From Zychaea mexicana (taxonomy: Eukaryota > Mucoromycota > Mucoromycetes > Mucorales > Lichtheimiaceae), in assembly GCF_025766255.1 (NCBI RefSeq), contig NW_026516669.1, positions 620,001 to 684,000 on the forward strand: a stretch of 64,000 nt of DNA, in the 5' to 3' direction. Both the position numbers and the translations under genes were made by a program. Shown piece by piece: positions 21,384-33,418 of the stretch. The notes under the pieces are model-generated. The model was not told the origin of the DNA. It was given only the letters and a program-made list of their open reading frames with translations, and did not search any database. Position 1 is the first letter of the stretch; each line of letters opens with the position of its first letter.

Positions 21384-23178
21384 ATGCACACTTCTGCTAC
21401 CCTGGAAACCCAACCAGAGCCATGGATTATGGATTCATCAATCGACCGTTCCCACTCACCAAATAAAATGAACCAGCTGGGAGAAGAGCAACAACTCCCT
21501 GACTACTCTGCATTAAGTGCTTCAACAGTATCCACCCGAGAATCCCTATCACCCGGGAGCAGTATATCCACTGAGATGTTGTCTGCGATACAGCACACAG
21601 CACATCATCGTCATCATCATCATCAGCAACAACAACAACAACAGGAGGAACCGCAGCCATGCGATAATTTAGCTAGTAACAATGATATCACCATCGATAC
21701 CAGCAACAACAACGCTCGTCCTACCATCACGAATAGTCCTGCAGCAGAGAAAAATACAACGCACACCATCATCATGCCTGCCTCTCCCACTCGTCGACGT
21801 AGCAGCGGGGGTCATCAAACCGAAGGAGGCAGCATCTTTTCTCGTTTGTTCCGTCGATCTTCACAGGCACATACCAACAACTCCACTGCTACTAGTAATA
21901 CTTCTACTGCTGCTTTTAGCAGGCCACCTGGTCCTCATGTAGGACGGTTGGCAGAAAAGTATGGCGAGTATGTGAAACCTGAACGATCACATAAAGGATT
22001 GGGTGCAACGTCGCGAAAGAATATCGCTAGCGGTGCAACAGCTGTCATTCGACTCATACGATCATTGGACGGACAAAGTATACTAGCCATAAAAGAATTT
22101 AAAAAGCCAGATCGTAACGAACCCGAACGCGAGTATCTTAAGCGTATGCACAACGAATACTGCATTAGTAAATCAGTGTCGAACCACCCAAATGTTGTGG
22201 AGACGCTGGATCTCGTTCTTGACGAACAAGATCGATGGTGCACCGTTATGGAATATGTAAGATCCTGCAAACAAAGCCGTGATAAGGGCCGATGTTGTTG
22301 TTTCTTTGCCTTATCAAACGCACGCTATCCTTCACTTCTCCTGATGATAAAAATTCCGTATCTTTCTTATCTCGACACTGATTTACTGGATAAATAAATA
22401 AAATATTTAGTGTGCAGGCGGCGATCTATTCACATTGATGCAAGAGCGGCCGACGATGCCATTTATGGAGCAAGCCTGCCTTTTCAAACAATTGCTTCTT
22501 GGACTGCAACATTTGCATCAGACAGGCATCGCGCATCGTGATGTCAAACCCGAGAACCTGATCTTGACGACAGGAGGGACACTCAAGATAGCCGATTTTG
22601 GTGTGGCCAACGTCGTCAAGGCACCGTTTCAACGCGAAGCACAGCGTTGCAAGCATTGGTGCGGTTCTTCCCAATTTTGGTCGCCAGAAATCTGGACACT
22701 CAAGGACGACAATGATGGTTACGACGGTCAGGCGCTCGACGTCTGGAGTACAGCAGTTACCTATTTCTGCATGCGGTTTGGATATCTTCCCTTTACGGCG
22801 GCATTCTACAATGGCGTTGGCCATTTCCCACCGCCACCTGGTGCCAAGCCTGGCTCACCTGCTGCTGTAGCGGCAGCTGCTGAAGACGGTGGTGACCCAG
22901 AGTATGGGTTATACTGTAATCAGCGCGAGGAAAAAGGTCCGCTTCAGTGCGATCTTTGGAACGGTGGCAGCGAAACGCATCTGCAGGCAAACAATAAGCA
23001 GCATGTCAACATGTCTGAGCAGGAGCGCGTGTGCTTGGCTGGTATGCTTGATGTGAACCCGGTTACCCGCTGGACGGTTGATCAGGCGCTGGCATGCGAG
23101 TGGATGTCGAATGAAATCGAAATGTGCGAAGACGGCGCACTTCCCAACGGCTGGCGACACTACCATACCCTCCCTTGA
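21384..23178 (+). CDS. HAL-family (Npr1/Hal5-like) Ser/Thr protein kinase
   Basis: Kinases of this fungal group stabilise plasma-membrane K+ and nutrient transporters. The first ATG is 21384 (MHTSATLETQ). Exon 1 is 21384-22256 and exon 2 22411-23178, joined as ME-Y|C-AGGDLF, giving 546 residues. The N-terminal ~205 residues are low complexity with His and Gln runs (about 21600-21645), Asn/Thr and SPTRRRSSGG. The kinase domain has the Gly-rich loop replaced by IASGATAVIRLI, the lysine in LAIKEFKK (~residue 235), HRDVKPENL (Asp ~335) and ADFGVANV (Asp ~353). The activation loop is CGSSQFWSPEIW, with SPE instead of the usual APE. A Pro/Ala-rich insert (HFPPPPGAKPGSPAA) interrupts the C-lobe, as in HAL kinases. 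Catalysis looks possible. The exact paralogue (Hal4, Hal5, Hrk1, Rtk1) cannot be fixed by eye. Confidence 0.88.
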
Positions 23179-24230
23179 CACTCGTCTACTCAACTGCTAC
23201 AATGATGATAGTAACAATAATAATAATGACTCTGTACAGTTAACATCGATACATATTATCCATATATATTATTACTGCATCTTCTCATAATAATTCTCAT
23301 AAACTGTTTCCCGTTTCGCAGCTTGTGGTGCCACAAATTTTCATCTAACGGTTCACAAATGTGAAAAAAAAGCGCCGTGCTTGTGGTGTAAAAATAGTCT
23401 GACGAGTGTGGGGTGAATCTGGAGGTTTTATACTTTATAGATTATATACTCTCTACCGACTCGCCATATCACGGTACTCTTCTCTTTCGTTAACCCCAGT
23501 TTCTACATGAAATCAAAAATATTATGGTTTCTGTCTCTTGGTGCGACGTGAGATGGCGAGGCTCGTCCTGCCCCATATTTTGCTTCGCACGCGTACTAAC
23601 CATAACTGTGTAGTCCATGTGCCTCCCACACGTCCATCGTTAAATTTTCTCAAAAAACTCTATCTGCTGTTTGCTACGTTAAGAGATATGTAATTGATGT
23701 ATTACTACCTTTTTAGCCGGTCATTGCTATATGAGCTTTGTATGCAAGCCTCACTGTCGCTTTATTTTTGGTAGGTTACCCGGGTTCTGCTTTATGGATC
23801 TTTTCCATATAAATCGAAGCACGGGCTGCAGCACGATATGTCGCAAATGCAGTATGTACAAAGATCAAATGATGAAGTATTTGTCTGCAACTGCAAAGGA
23901 AAAACGGGAACAATTATGCCGTTTCTACTACGTATTAATTTTCGATTGCACCCAACACCTCCCTTGCATATAATGTCGATTCTTTAGCTATCATTGTCAG
24001 CGATAAGGCCACGCTATCTACGTGCTTGCATACCTGCAATGCATACTGTTGATCCGACACAATTCAGACTTTTGGACTCCGCTTACACTTGCTCTGAAGA
24101 TGTCCTCAAAATCGATTCTAAGGTAATTTCAATAGGCTATTATTACATGTCGTGTGATATATGTATTGTGTCTAAATACTATTTACAAAGTTGGGAGGAG
24201 GGGATTGGACGTATAAATAACTCGGCTCGC
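23179..24230. other. Intergenic between HAL kinase and K+ channel 3' ends
   Basis: The two genes converge here. I see no coding exon, only a short AAT/TAA repeat (about 23212-23228) and A/T-rich sequence. Frames at 23731-23973 and 23994-24242 show no family resemblance. Confidence 0.5.
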
Positions 24231-26509
24231 CTATATGGATGATGATGGAGAAGTCGTTGAAGATGTTGCTTCAAACGGATTCTCATTAATTTGAGGAGAA
24301 TGAGATGGCTCCGCTACCGCTGCCACTGCCGCTGTTGTTGCTGTTGTTGTTGCTTTTGTCGATGATGGTGACGTTGATACTTCTGCTGTGCTATGACTTG
24401 GTATCGCAACTCCTTTTCCTTTTGGATTTGGCAAGGACTGCTCAACAACAACATCACTATGCGGATGTTGATGTTGAAGATGATGGTCCTCAATGTGCGT
24501 ATTACTGCTGTATTGACGTGATCTTTTACGTGCAAAAGAAGGTTGGTCGATGTCTTCTTCTTTCTCACCAGGAACTGTTTTTTGCTGTTTTTCAAGAACT
24601 GCCAATATATGTTGGATAGCTTCTTGATTTTGTCTTGTAACCAGCATCAGAGTTTGTAACTGGCTGATAATTGCATCATCATTATTGTCAAAAAAGCCAG
24701 GCGTCGCTCCTGTAGGAGGAGACATCGGATTACTGGATGGTTGTGGAGGAGTGGGGAATACTGGAGTTGGCATCTCGTTACGTGTTTCTAATTCCATCTC
24801 AAGTATGAGTTGCTTGTCACGTTTGCATGGCTGTGCAATGATAAATATGATCCTTACCCGGTGTGTCTTCCGGATCTGAAGTTGTCAACTGGCTATAATA
24901 TTGCCGACGCTTCATCGCCTCCCATACAATAGTAAAATTGCGGCCAATAATGATAGAAGGCAAAGCAATCAACTGTAGAATCGATGAGATCAGTTACAAA
25001 AAAAAAACTCTTAACTCAATCCAACTTTTGTTGTATGCATACCAGAACACCGAACAACATGGCCGGGAAAGTAATCAACTTGCCAATAAAGGTCGCAGGT
25101 ACCATATCGCCTGCATTTACGAATTAGCATAGTCATCATCTCTGCTGCTGGATGGCAAATACAAACAATGAAAGGAGAACATCGCTACTGACCATAACCA
25201 GTGGTTGTAATGGTAACCAAAACAAACCAGAATGCGGCAGGAATACTGTCAAAAGAGCTTGGATCGCCGTACGGATCAACAAACGTCTGTAGATTATCGT
25301 CCCACACACCGCGTTCGGCAAAATAGAGCAAAGTAGCTATCAAAACTACCGACGTCACGACGAAAAACAACAGCGCATAAAGCGCATCACTTGAGCGTCG
25401 CAGCGCAACAACCATAACCTCAATTGTCATGATGATAGCGTTGGAGTATTTGTACGACTTGAATAGACGTAGCAAGCGAAACAATCGCAGGATCGTAAAC
25501 CGAAATTCGTATGTCTGCGAAGTTGTATTTAGCCTGGATTCACAAGGAAACAACACTCAGCCCTGTATCCACCATACCGTATCACGTCTGGCAATAAGCT
25601 CGATATAAAATGGCATGATTGCGATAAAGTCAATAATGGAAAGTGGAGCTACGAATGAAGCTTGTCAGCGAGAGAAAGGAAGAAATAAACCAAGATTTTC
25701 AGATGCAGAAACACGGCTTACATAGGAAAAAGTGACCCAGCATACGAAATGAATCTGAATGAGCAAACACACGGACGAGGTACTCAAGCGTGAAAAGCGC
25801 GACCATGGTTGTCTCCAATTTGAACCTGTCTCGTCAGTCATACCATAAGTACTTTGTGCCAGTATCGAAACGTATTCCTCCATTTTGCCCTCCTTCACTT
25901 CCCCACACGCCGGATGATGAGTTACCAGACACTGTTGCTCTCGTTTGACCGAAATGCCGGGATAGTTTCAATGGTTGTCATGACAGCACTCAATACAATC
26001 AGCATAGAAACCACCACGTTAGTATAGAAAGCAGCGCTGCTACTGGATGGCTGCTCCATTAAAAAGTACAGCCGACACTTTAGGTCGCTTTTAAATTCTG
26101 TGGCGTCCGGTCCCATATTGGCTTCGTGCGCAGCGTCAGCAACAGCATCCGCTTCCTCATGTTCATCGCTACTGCTATTCGTCTCGGGTGTCACCGTGCC
26201 GCTTGGTTCATCGCGTGCAAGTTGCGAAATGGAGATAAAACCTCCGGGCAACTGGCCTATCGTCCGTTTCTTTTTGCGCGATTTCCGCGTGTTTTGTTTT
26301 TCACTACTCGAGTCTTCATCATCATCCGATGGAATGCTGTGGTGATGACGGTGTACAGTTGCCGAGGATCCCGCCGCCGCCGACATCGTTGCTCCAGGAG
26401 CTACAAGCTCTATAGTGCTGCCATTATCTTCATGCTGATCCAAGAGACCGACTGGCTCTTCTTCATCGTGCAGCTTAGAAAAATTCCCCTTCTTGCGAAA
26501 TATGCGCAT
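24231..26509 (-). CDS. Voltage-gated potassium channel (Kv, Shaker-like six-helix type)
   Basis: This is a predicted plasma-membrane K+ channel, one subunit of a tetramer. Translation starts at 26509 (MRIFRKKGNFSK) with a ~150-residue acidic/Ser-rich cytosolic N-terminus. S1 is at NVVVSMLIVLSAVM. Exon 1 splices VW|FKLETTMVALFTLEYLVRVF (S2), then SPLSIIDFIAIMPFYIEL (S3). The S4 sensor FTILRLFRLLRLFKSYKYS has arginine/lysine at roughly every third position. S5 is ALLFFVVTSVVLIATLLYFA and the pore is FWFVLVTITTTGYGD, with an intron splitting the filter between Y and G-D. S6 is IGKLITFPAMLFGVLLIALPSIIIG. The tail (24797-24231) is Gln/Ser/Thr-rich with a possible short coiled coil (MLVTRQNQEAIQHILAVLEKQQK). 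A T1 domain is not evident. Kv channels are absent from ordinary yeasts. Confidence 0.9.
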
Positions 26510-29485
26510 TCACAACACAGCCTCGGTTTAACAGTGGGAGGAGGGGTAAGGGAGAGAGAAGAGAGAGAAAGAGCTGAAATATAAAAAGGTGGAGGAAAGT
26601 AATAAGAATTACTTGCAGCAAGGATCGCCCCTTGCTTGGCGCGCTGTAACCCAAAGGAAAGCCTGTGTGACAGCCTTCAAATTCCTAAAATGGACATTTT
26701 TGACTATACCCAGAATTTTTACCCGCCTCTTCTGTGAGAAAACACGCCGTTTTTGCTATTGGAGGGATAGGCCATTTTTAAATGGCACTTCTAGAGTGCG
26801 ATTGTAACATGACGTCTCTAGCGAGAAGACCATTTTCAATTATGATGAGGGATTTTTATCCCTTTATTGTGTAGGACAAGCGAATTCTACGACGTGGTCG
26901 ACTCTTTCACCTACCAAAACGACGTAAGGCTTGGTAGTAGTCGACTGCGCACACATCCCTTTTTGTGTCAGCTTATAGCTCAAGAAGAGAGCCAAAACTT
27001 CTTATACAAGAAGAATGATGATATGCATAGTAAGTTACACGTGCGCACAGACTCACCCGCGATGATGCAGTACTATCGTTTTTGATGCGTGTGCTTTCAC
27101 TAAATGAAACGATCAGCTGCATATTATGCTGCACAATACTAGCTGCTTCATATAGCCTGGGATTCCATTGCAAATGTAACTCTATGATAGGGGTTAGCTT
27201 ATCCAACATCCAACAAGAAACTGAGTGTGGTCAACCATCTTATTGACTTTTTAAAAAGAGTCTGAATACAGTAGTCTTCATTTTTGTGAGGCTCCTTTCA
27301 CAGTTGTACTATCATTAATAGCAGAAGTTCGAAGCATTCATTTTGCAACGTGTCGAGAGAGATATAGAAAGGCAGAAAATCGTACATAGTGTTAAATAGG
27401 GGGCATATCAAACCTCTTCACTACGGATCACGCAGAATATTTTATTTAGCAGAGATAATACATATACGTCTTACTTCTATTACAGTATTTTCCCTTACTA
27501 CTCAAAAATGTAATTTTAGTATGTTTTCGGTCTTTGTTAGGGATGTAGTAACATACAAATACATAGTAATAGCCAATGGAGTACGTAGTTTCATGTAATC
27601 ACACCAGGCTGCTGGGCTGGCTTGTGTGTCGTAGCACAATGATGAGACACCTCTTATGTGCTCACAGACAGCGAAACGAGCTCACAATCAATAATGGTCG
27701 CTGCTGTATCGACTCCTGTAGTAGAAGTAAGTGATAGCTCTTCAAATCCTAGGCTTCAAGGACGAGTGAACATATTTAATAGTTGTTATTGACCTAGTAG
27801 TAGTACGTATTGGCCAAACACTGAATTTTCCTCTTCAAAGTACCGCGGAGGTCGAGACAAGTTGCTGATTTACTGAATTAATTCTTTTGACATAAAAATA
27901 CTTTTAAGTGTGATCATCTCGTCAATATCATAGTAGTGTCATAAGTAGGCATAGTGAAACATACGATAGGTTTAAACATTCGACTCTAAATACGTTTTTG
28001 GTAGACTGTTCCTAAAGCAAATCTGGACCGCTGTAAATGAGATGCAGCGAGGTGGCATGTTTGAGCAACAGGTTTTCACTATCCAAACGAGAAATTGAAC
28101 TCTAAATTCTACTAGTGTGCTAGTTACTGCTTTTTGTATAGCGTAGCAACATATGCTTGTGATGAGAAACGCTAGTCAAATGCATACCGTCGAAACTTGT
28201 CATAAAAGTCTTCTTCAAACCTGTCAGCAACCCAAACGAAAACACAAATGCAGTTTCTGTTTGCTGAATTAATTATAATTATTGTTTGTATAATAAGACC
28301 ACTGTGGTTTACTTCCAATAAAAGCAGTCGATGAGTGGCGAGGCAATGGCCACTTTATAATTTCACTTTCCAGTAGTAATAGTTATAGTAGTAGTAGTGG
28401 TAGTACGGTAGTGTTATGCAACCTTGGTGTTCTTTGAATCGATCATTCCAAATTCTGAACGTGCAATAGACAGTGTTTTTGTAGTAATTATTAGCATCAT
28501 GTAGCAACATTCTGTCGGTTGGAGCCGCTACTACCTTTTCGCAATCTGAATATGACCTTCTTCCTGTGTCTAGCTTTTAACCTTGGATTTAAGAGAGCGA
28601 ATGGCCATTATTAATTTCTATATAATTGATTTGAAGATACCACAAGCTACAGTAGTTGCTTTCAAGCCAACATTATGCTTAATATCCGTAAAATTGGTTT
28701 AATCATACAAAACAGGGGAAGGATGGAACACGTTCTCTGTTGATCAGCTAATCGCTTAGTATCAGTATCAGCAACATTAATAAAATTATTGACAAAAGTC
28801 TTTGTTGTTCGCGACAATCAGAAACATGCGGTAATTTAAACACACATTTTCAGTAATTGACACGATATCCTTAAAAGTACTAGCTTGGTTAATCTGTTTC
28901 GCTGATCTCGTAAACAAGTACGTGGTGAGTATCTTTCTCTGACAGGCGACTTTTTTAGTGTTATATAAAATCAATTAATTTGTCATATTTATTTCGTTTT
29001 GCCAATGCTTTTAACTTGATCTTCATTTTGTGACGGTAACGGTGAAATACACCACGGGCTTAAGGGATCAGCGACGACTTTAATATAGCGGAGGTCTGGT
29101 CTTGTTGTTATTGGATGGGAAAAAATACGATAGTGGCCGATGTTCCGTCGTTGCTAGTGAACATTCGTCGCTATTGGGACCAGAAACATTGAAAGCCCGC
29201 AGGTATTTTGCAGAAAAAAGATAGGACAATATAATCTATATATCCATTAAATGCCTACTTACGGGAAAATGTGTGTGTGTGTAGCCATGGCCAATAGTCT
29301 GTGTAGCATACGAAAAGGAGGTGGTGAACAAAACGTCAGAAAATGATCAAGGTGGCAAGTGGGTCGGGCCAGGTCCTCCATTCGCGAAATTTTGATTGAC
29401 AGGTCTGAAACATTGTAATTCCGTGTAACGCGCCTTTATTAATGTCTAGGATCGCGTCTTCTTCGACGATGTTGCGTCCGTAACA
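26510..29485. other. Long gene-poor stretch
   Basis: There are three kilobases with no recognisable gene. Frames up to 78 codons appear random. Minor features are a GTAGTA-type repeat at about 28377-28403 and a GT run (about 29270-29282). The sequence is markedly A/T-rich and free of long open frames, consistent with true intergenic DNA or very old decayed sequence. Confidence 0.5.
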
Positions 29486-29492
29486 TATAAAA
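29486..29492 (+). promoter_or_regulatory. TATA box of the CAP-protein gene
   Basis: TATAAAA followed by a G-rich AGGAGGGG lies about 150 bp before the ATG at 29638. A C/T-rich tract (29570-29636) follows, ending directly at the start codon. The arrangement is typical of a strongly expressed fungal secreted-protein gene. Confidence 0.5.
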
Positions 29493-29637
29493 GGAGGGGC
29501 CGACAAGCTGTTGTTTTGATTCTCATCAGCAAAACCCATTCCCGATCCTCCGGTCTTCTCATTCTCCATACCTCAAACAACCCCTTCCAAGTTCCTTACA
29601 CATCTTGTAAAATAGACACATCTCTTTCTCTCTCACT

Positions 29638-30902
29638 ATGGTTTCCTTCAACCTGATCTCTTCCGCAGTCCTGGCGATTGCTAGCGTTGCGCCCTGGTCG
29701 GCCTCCGCTCTTCCTGTCGAAAACTCTGATGCCGCTGGCTTTCCCGGTCATCAAAACCAATTGAACTCTACCAGTTTCCTTCAAAACGGTCATCCTATCA
29801 TTACAAACCCAAGCATCGCTGGGCACCGCGGTAAGCTTCAACGCCGTGATGCTTCCGATAATGATAACGAGCAACAGCAAGATGACGACTCTGAGTACCA
29901 CGGCAAGGGTTACCACTACGGCCGCGACAGCACCGAGGGTCAAGACTGTGGTCGCAACAGCACCGAGGGTCAAGACTGTGGTCGCAACAGCACTGAGTTC
30001 CGTGGCCATCGGGGTCATGGCCATGGCCGTGGTCACAACCGCACCGAAGAATTCCCCGGCAAGGGCCATCATTGGGGTCGTCCTGATAACAGCAATGACA
30101 CCGAGAGACCAGAAAAGCCTTCCAGCACTCCTTCGTTCCCATTGACCCCTTTGCCTAAGCCTTCTGGTGTCCCATCCGGTGCTTCGCCATCGGGTAATCC
30201 CGAGCCATCTACACCACCTTCATATGATGAGGAGGATGGCGCTGATGACGAGTCTGGTTCTGATGAGGAAGATACACCTACTACCACCGCTACCACTACT
30301 ACCGTACCTGCCTCTTCCTCAAGTGTCAAGGCCGAGGCCACCTCGTTAACCGCCTCAGTCTCTGCCCAATCGGAAACACCTTCTGCTTCTTCCACGGCCT
30401 CTGCTGCTTTGTCTTCAGATGATTCCCAAGCCTTGGAATTGCACAACTCGTATCGCGCTAAGCACTCTGCACCTGCTCTTACTTGGAGTGATACTCTTGC
30501 CTCGTATGCTCAAGACTGGGCTGACGGATGTGTGTTTGAACACAGCCAAGTAAGTTACAATACTATCCTACTTTAATTCTTAACGCGAGGGGAAAAAGCC
30601 TTGACTAATTATGAAATTGTGCAAACAATTAGGGTAAATATGGTGAAAACTTGGCTATGGGCTACGGCGACTGGGAAAAGGCTATCAACGCTTGGTACGA
30701 CGAGGTTTCCGACTATGATTTTTCGAACCCTGGCTACTCCTCTGGCATTGGTCACTTTACGCAAATGGTTTGGGTCGACACAACTGAGTTGGGTTGCGCC
30801 GTTTCCCAATGTAACGGCTCGCCTATGTATGTCTGCGAGTACAACCCTCCAGGAAATATTGTCAGCGGCGATTTGTTTGAGAAAAATGTCTTAGAAAACT
30901 AG
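29638..30902 (+). CDS. Secreted CAP/SCP (PR-1-like, Pry-type) protein with long low-complexity linker
   Basis: CAP proteins are extracellular; yeast Pry proteins bind sterols and fatty acids. Exon 1 (29638-30549) and exon 2 (30633-30902) give 393 residues. A signal peptide is clear (LISSAVLAIASVAPWSASAL), and a Kex2-like KLQRR|D site follows near residue 70. Then comes an Asp/Gln-rich stretch, two tandem decapeptides EGQDCGRNST, a His/Gly-rich zone, and a Pro/Ser/Thr linker (~residues 160-265), probably O-glycosylated. The CAP domain occupies the last ~130 residues. It has LHNSYRAKHSAPALTWS, the intron after FEHSQ, then GKYGENLAMG, GHFTQMVWVDTTELGCA and YVCEYNPPGNI. The His of FEHS and the His-Phe-Thr-Gln motif, the conserved cleft residues, are present. 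Secretion is confident; ligand is unknown. Confidence 0.93.
29931..29996 (+). repeat. Two-copy 30 bp tandem repeat inside the CAP gene
   Basis: The 30 bp unit beginning CACCGAGGGTCAAGACTGTG occurs twice without mismatch, encoding EGQDCGRNST twice. A preceding related unit reads YGRDST. Each unit supplies one Cys and one N-glycosylation sequon (NST). Perfect identity suggests a recent expansion, likely variable among strains. Confidence 0.85.
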
Positions 30903-31630
30903 AATTTAGCTAGCCTGAAAAGAACACTTCTACATAGCGGGTTGACATGCACTTGCGTTTCCCTTCCCGCTTTCCTTTTGTTTATCTGTACTTTTTTATT
31001 TGAACAAGAAATATACAAATATTCATATATCTATGATTACGTTAAAACATCACACACTTCTTAGATTATCGGCATTGAAAGCTCAAAGCAAAAGTTACAC
31101 TGCCTGTTTTGATGTAACAGGTGCAGTCCTACTCTTTAATACAATACAGTATAACTGATGTAGCAAATATGAATTTCTAACGTAGCATTGTGGCTAGCGT
31201 ACGACAGACATACATACACATAATACATATGCAACTTATTTGTCCATCTTGGCAAACTTTCCAATATGATATCAACTGCTTGATACTTGTTCATACCTAT
31301 ATAATACATGGGTTGTAGAAGGTAAACCTAAATCTTTTGCATCTTATTTTTTCATGTTCATGTGTACCAGCTACTCAACTTTGATTTGCTAATGCTTAAG
31401 AGTTTCATCTGCTGTTCACAGGAAAAGATGTTAGGCAACGTAAAGAAAGGGTGACCAGTGCAGTAATCGTATTAGAAAGACCTGAGCTGGACCCAAGAAA
31501 ATCGATAAATACTGCTACACGTTTCTCACTGAAATCGCACTCGACAGTGTAACGCAGACATCAGTTATATGCATGGAAGATCTATTATTTTGTTACAAGA
31601 ATCAAATTGGAACGTGAAAAGTAAGACAAA
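30903..31630. other. Downstream region of the CAP gene, no gene
   Basis: A/T-rich sequence with no long frame and no family resemblance. It covers the CAP 3' UTR and then apparently plain intergenic DNA. Confidence 0.5.
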
Positions 31631-31699
31631 ATGGTCGATTACTCTTGCCAACATGGGTTAGGCGCGTCAAATCTTAAAAAGAGGTATACGAAACGATCT

Positions 31700-32382
31700 G
31701 TTCATACACATACACACATGCACCTTGCTGTCTGCCTCTTAACTGCTAGTGACTTCCTCCTTACTGCCACTGTTCCAAGAGCTCTTGGTGTCTATGCCGT
31801 GCCAATCGAGGATCTGGATCCTCTTTAGAGAATAAGCCTGGTCATTACGATAGCATTCTTGCAAAGCTTGATGATGCATTACCAATTATTTTTGTGGGTA
31901 CTATTCTGGACAATACGAATTATCTAAATATAGACTGCGATGGTCCCTCAAGTTCGTGTAAGCGTTCACTTGGGACAAGACCGACCGCTACATTAACCAA
32001 AACACGGAGCTCTGGTATCCTCAAGGCATTACTACATCTTCGGAAGCACATGACAATGATCTTTTTAGATCAAATGATGTGAATCTTGTGTCCTGGTACG
32101 ATACTCATGTAGACAGTAACAGACCCAGGCAATAAAGGTGTTTGTACTGCTTTTATTGACAAGGTAACCAAGAGGTATCGTATAGCCCTTTTGGTTGTGA
32201 TTGAAGATGGCGAACCACCATCTTTTTATACAGTCAAGTTCATGCTTGAATGTATGTGGTATGGTTATCATCTATGTGTTGTTGATACATGGAATGGTGT
32301 CAGAATATTCGACTTGCGCCTCATTTACGAAGTTTCCAGTGGCAACGGTATCGGACACGTTGGATCAGGCCGTTAAATGAAG
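31700..32382 (+). pseudogene. Possible decayed coding region, frame broken several times
   Basis: Protein-like text continues along one strand but in shifting frames. Pieces are ALGVYAVPIEDLDPL (to 31828), then ENKPGHYDSILAKLDDALPI (from about 31830), then TWDKTDRYINQNTELWYPQG (about 31968-32030). Next comes SNDVNLVSWYDTHVDSN (to about 32120), and finally NKGVCTAFIDKVTKRYRIAL onwards to a stop at 32380. No splice sites explain all the switches. I do not recognise the family. This is either a pseudogene or a coincidence of composition; no function is assigned. Confidence 0.3.
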
Positions 32383-32739
32383 AATATAATTACGATTACT
32401 AATTAAAAGCGTTTAATGAACCAAAATATTTTGCGCTAAGCTACCAATACACCAGTACTGTCTGGCAAAAGCCACACTTAGGGCGAACTGCTTGGTCTTG
32501 TAGTAATTATCACCACATTCTCAAAATTGGGTCTTCCCAATCTTTGTTCATAAATGTGATTTCTCAATCAAGGTATGTAAAGGGATACTAGCTATGATGG
32601 CAGTAGCAGTAGCTGCAGTAATTACTGATACTTCAAACCGCTTCCTTTGTCCAATATTCTTTATGCAATATCATACCTATGTTTAGATTCGGAAAAACAG
32701 TGAAACTAAAATATAACGACGTTTTGTGTTCGATATTAT

Positions 32740-33418
32740 TTAGACACTATCTTGCAGACGGGTTCAGTTTTTCCTTTATCTCTCACTTGATCGCACTCCA
32801 GCCCAGATTCGTTCTTAGTGGGCAAATATGATTCGGAAGGAGAATCAAGTCGAGTAGCCCGTTTTGAGATCGACTATACGAAAGCACTCGTCTGGAACAA
32901 CGTCCCCTGCGCTCGAAATGTTCAACACGTTCCTGACCTCCACCCATGGCGTCATTCCCATTCTTACTATCAATGGTACCACAAAATATTCACCTGAACC
33001 CGTTGAGAGCAAGACGAGTCGATTGAATATGTGAATATCTTGTCGCGAGATCCTGAAGATTTGGCGTATCGTAAACAAGGAAATCAACTTTGGACTCATG
33101 GTGAGCACCCAGGCGAACGGCCCGCTTACATTTTTGAAAGCTAGATACTATTAAATTGCCAACTTTGCTACATTGCAATATTACATGTGATTGGTATTTA
33201 TGCATATAAGCAGTGATAAATAGCCTCGATGTAACTCCGTTAAATTTTAGGGGTGCCTTTATATCGTGTAATTTCAGTCTTTTTGCTGAAAACTCATTTA
33301 TTTTATCCATTTCCCGGCTAACAAAAGCATCATGATGTTGTTGCTGTTGTCTGTATGTCAATCTACAGTATCCAGTGTAAGAGTAAGCAATGCGGAAGTG
33401 CCTAAAGAAGGAAAACAC
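32740..33418 (-). pseudogene. Unrecognised coding remnant with one frame switch
   Basis: From 33418 to 32990 the minus strand is open for 142 codons. The second half looks protein-like (LHDIKAPLKFNGVTSRLFIT and SKVDFLVYDTPNLQDLATRY). The frame then stops, but an overlapping frame continues SGEYFVVPLIVRMGMTPWVE, VPDECFRIVDLKTGYSTRLD down to about 32745. One missing base near 33000 (in AACGGGTTCAGG) would join them. A short intron is possible but no good acceptor was seen. The family is unknown to me. It could be a real two-exon gene or a pseudogene. Confidence 0.33.
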
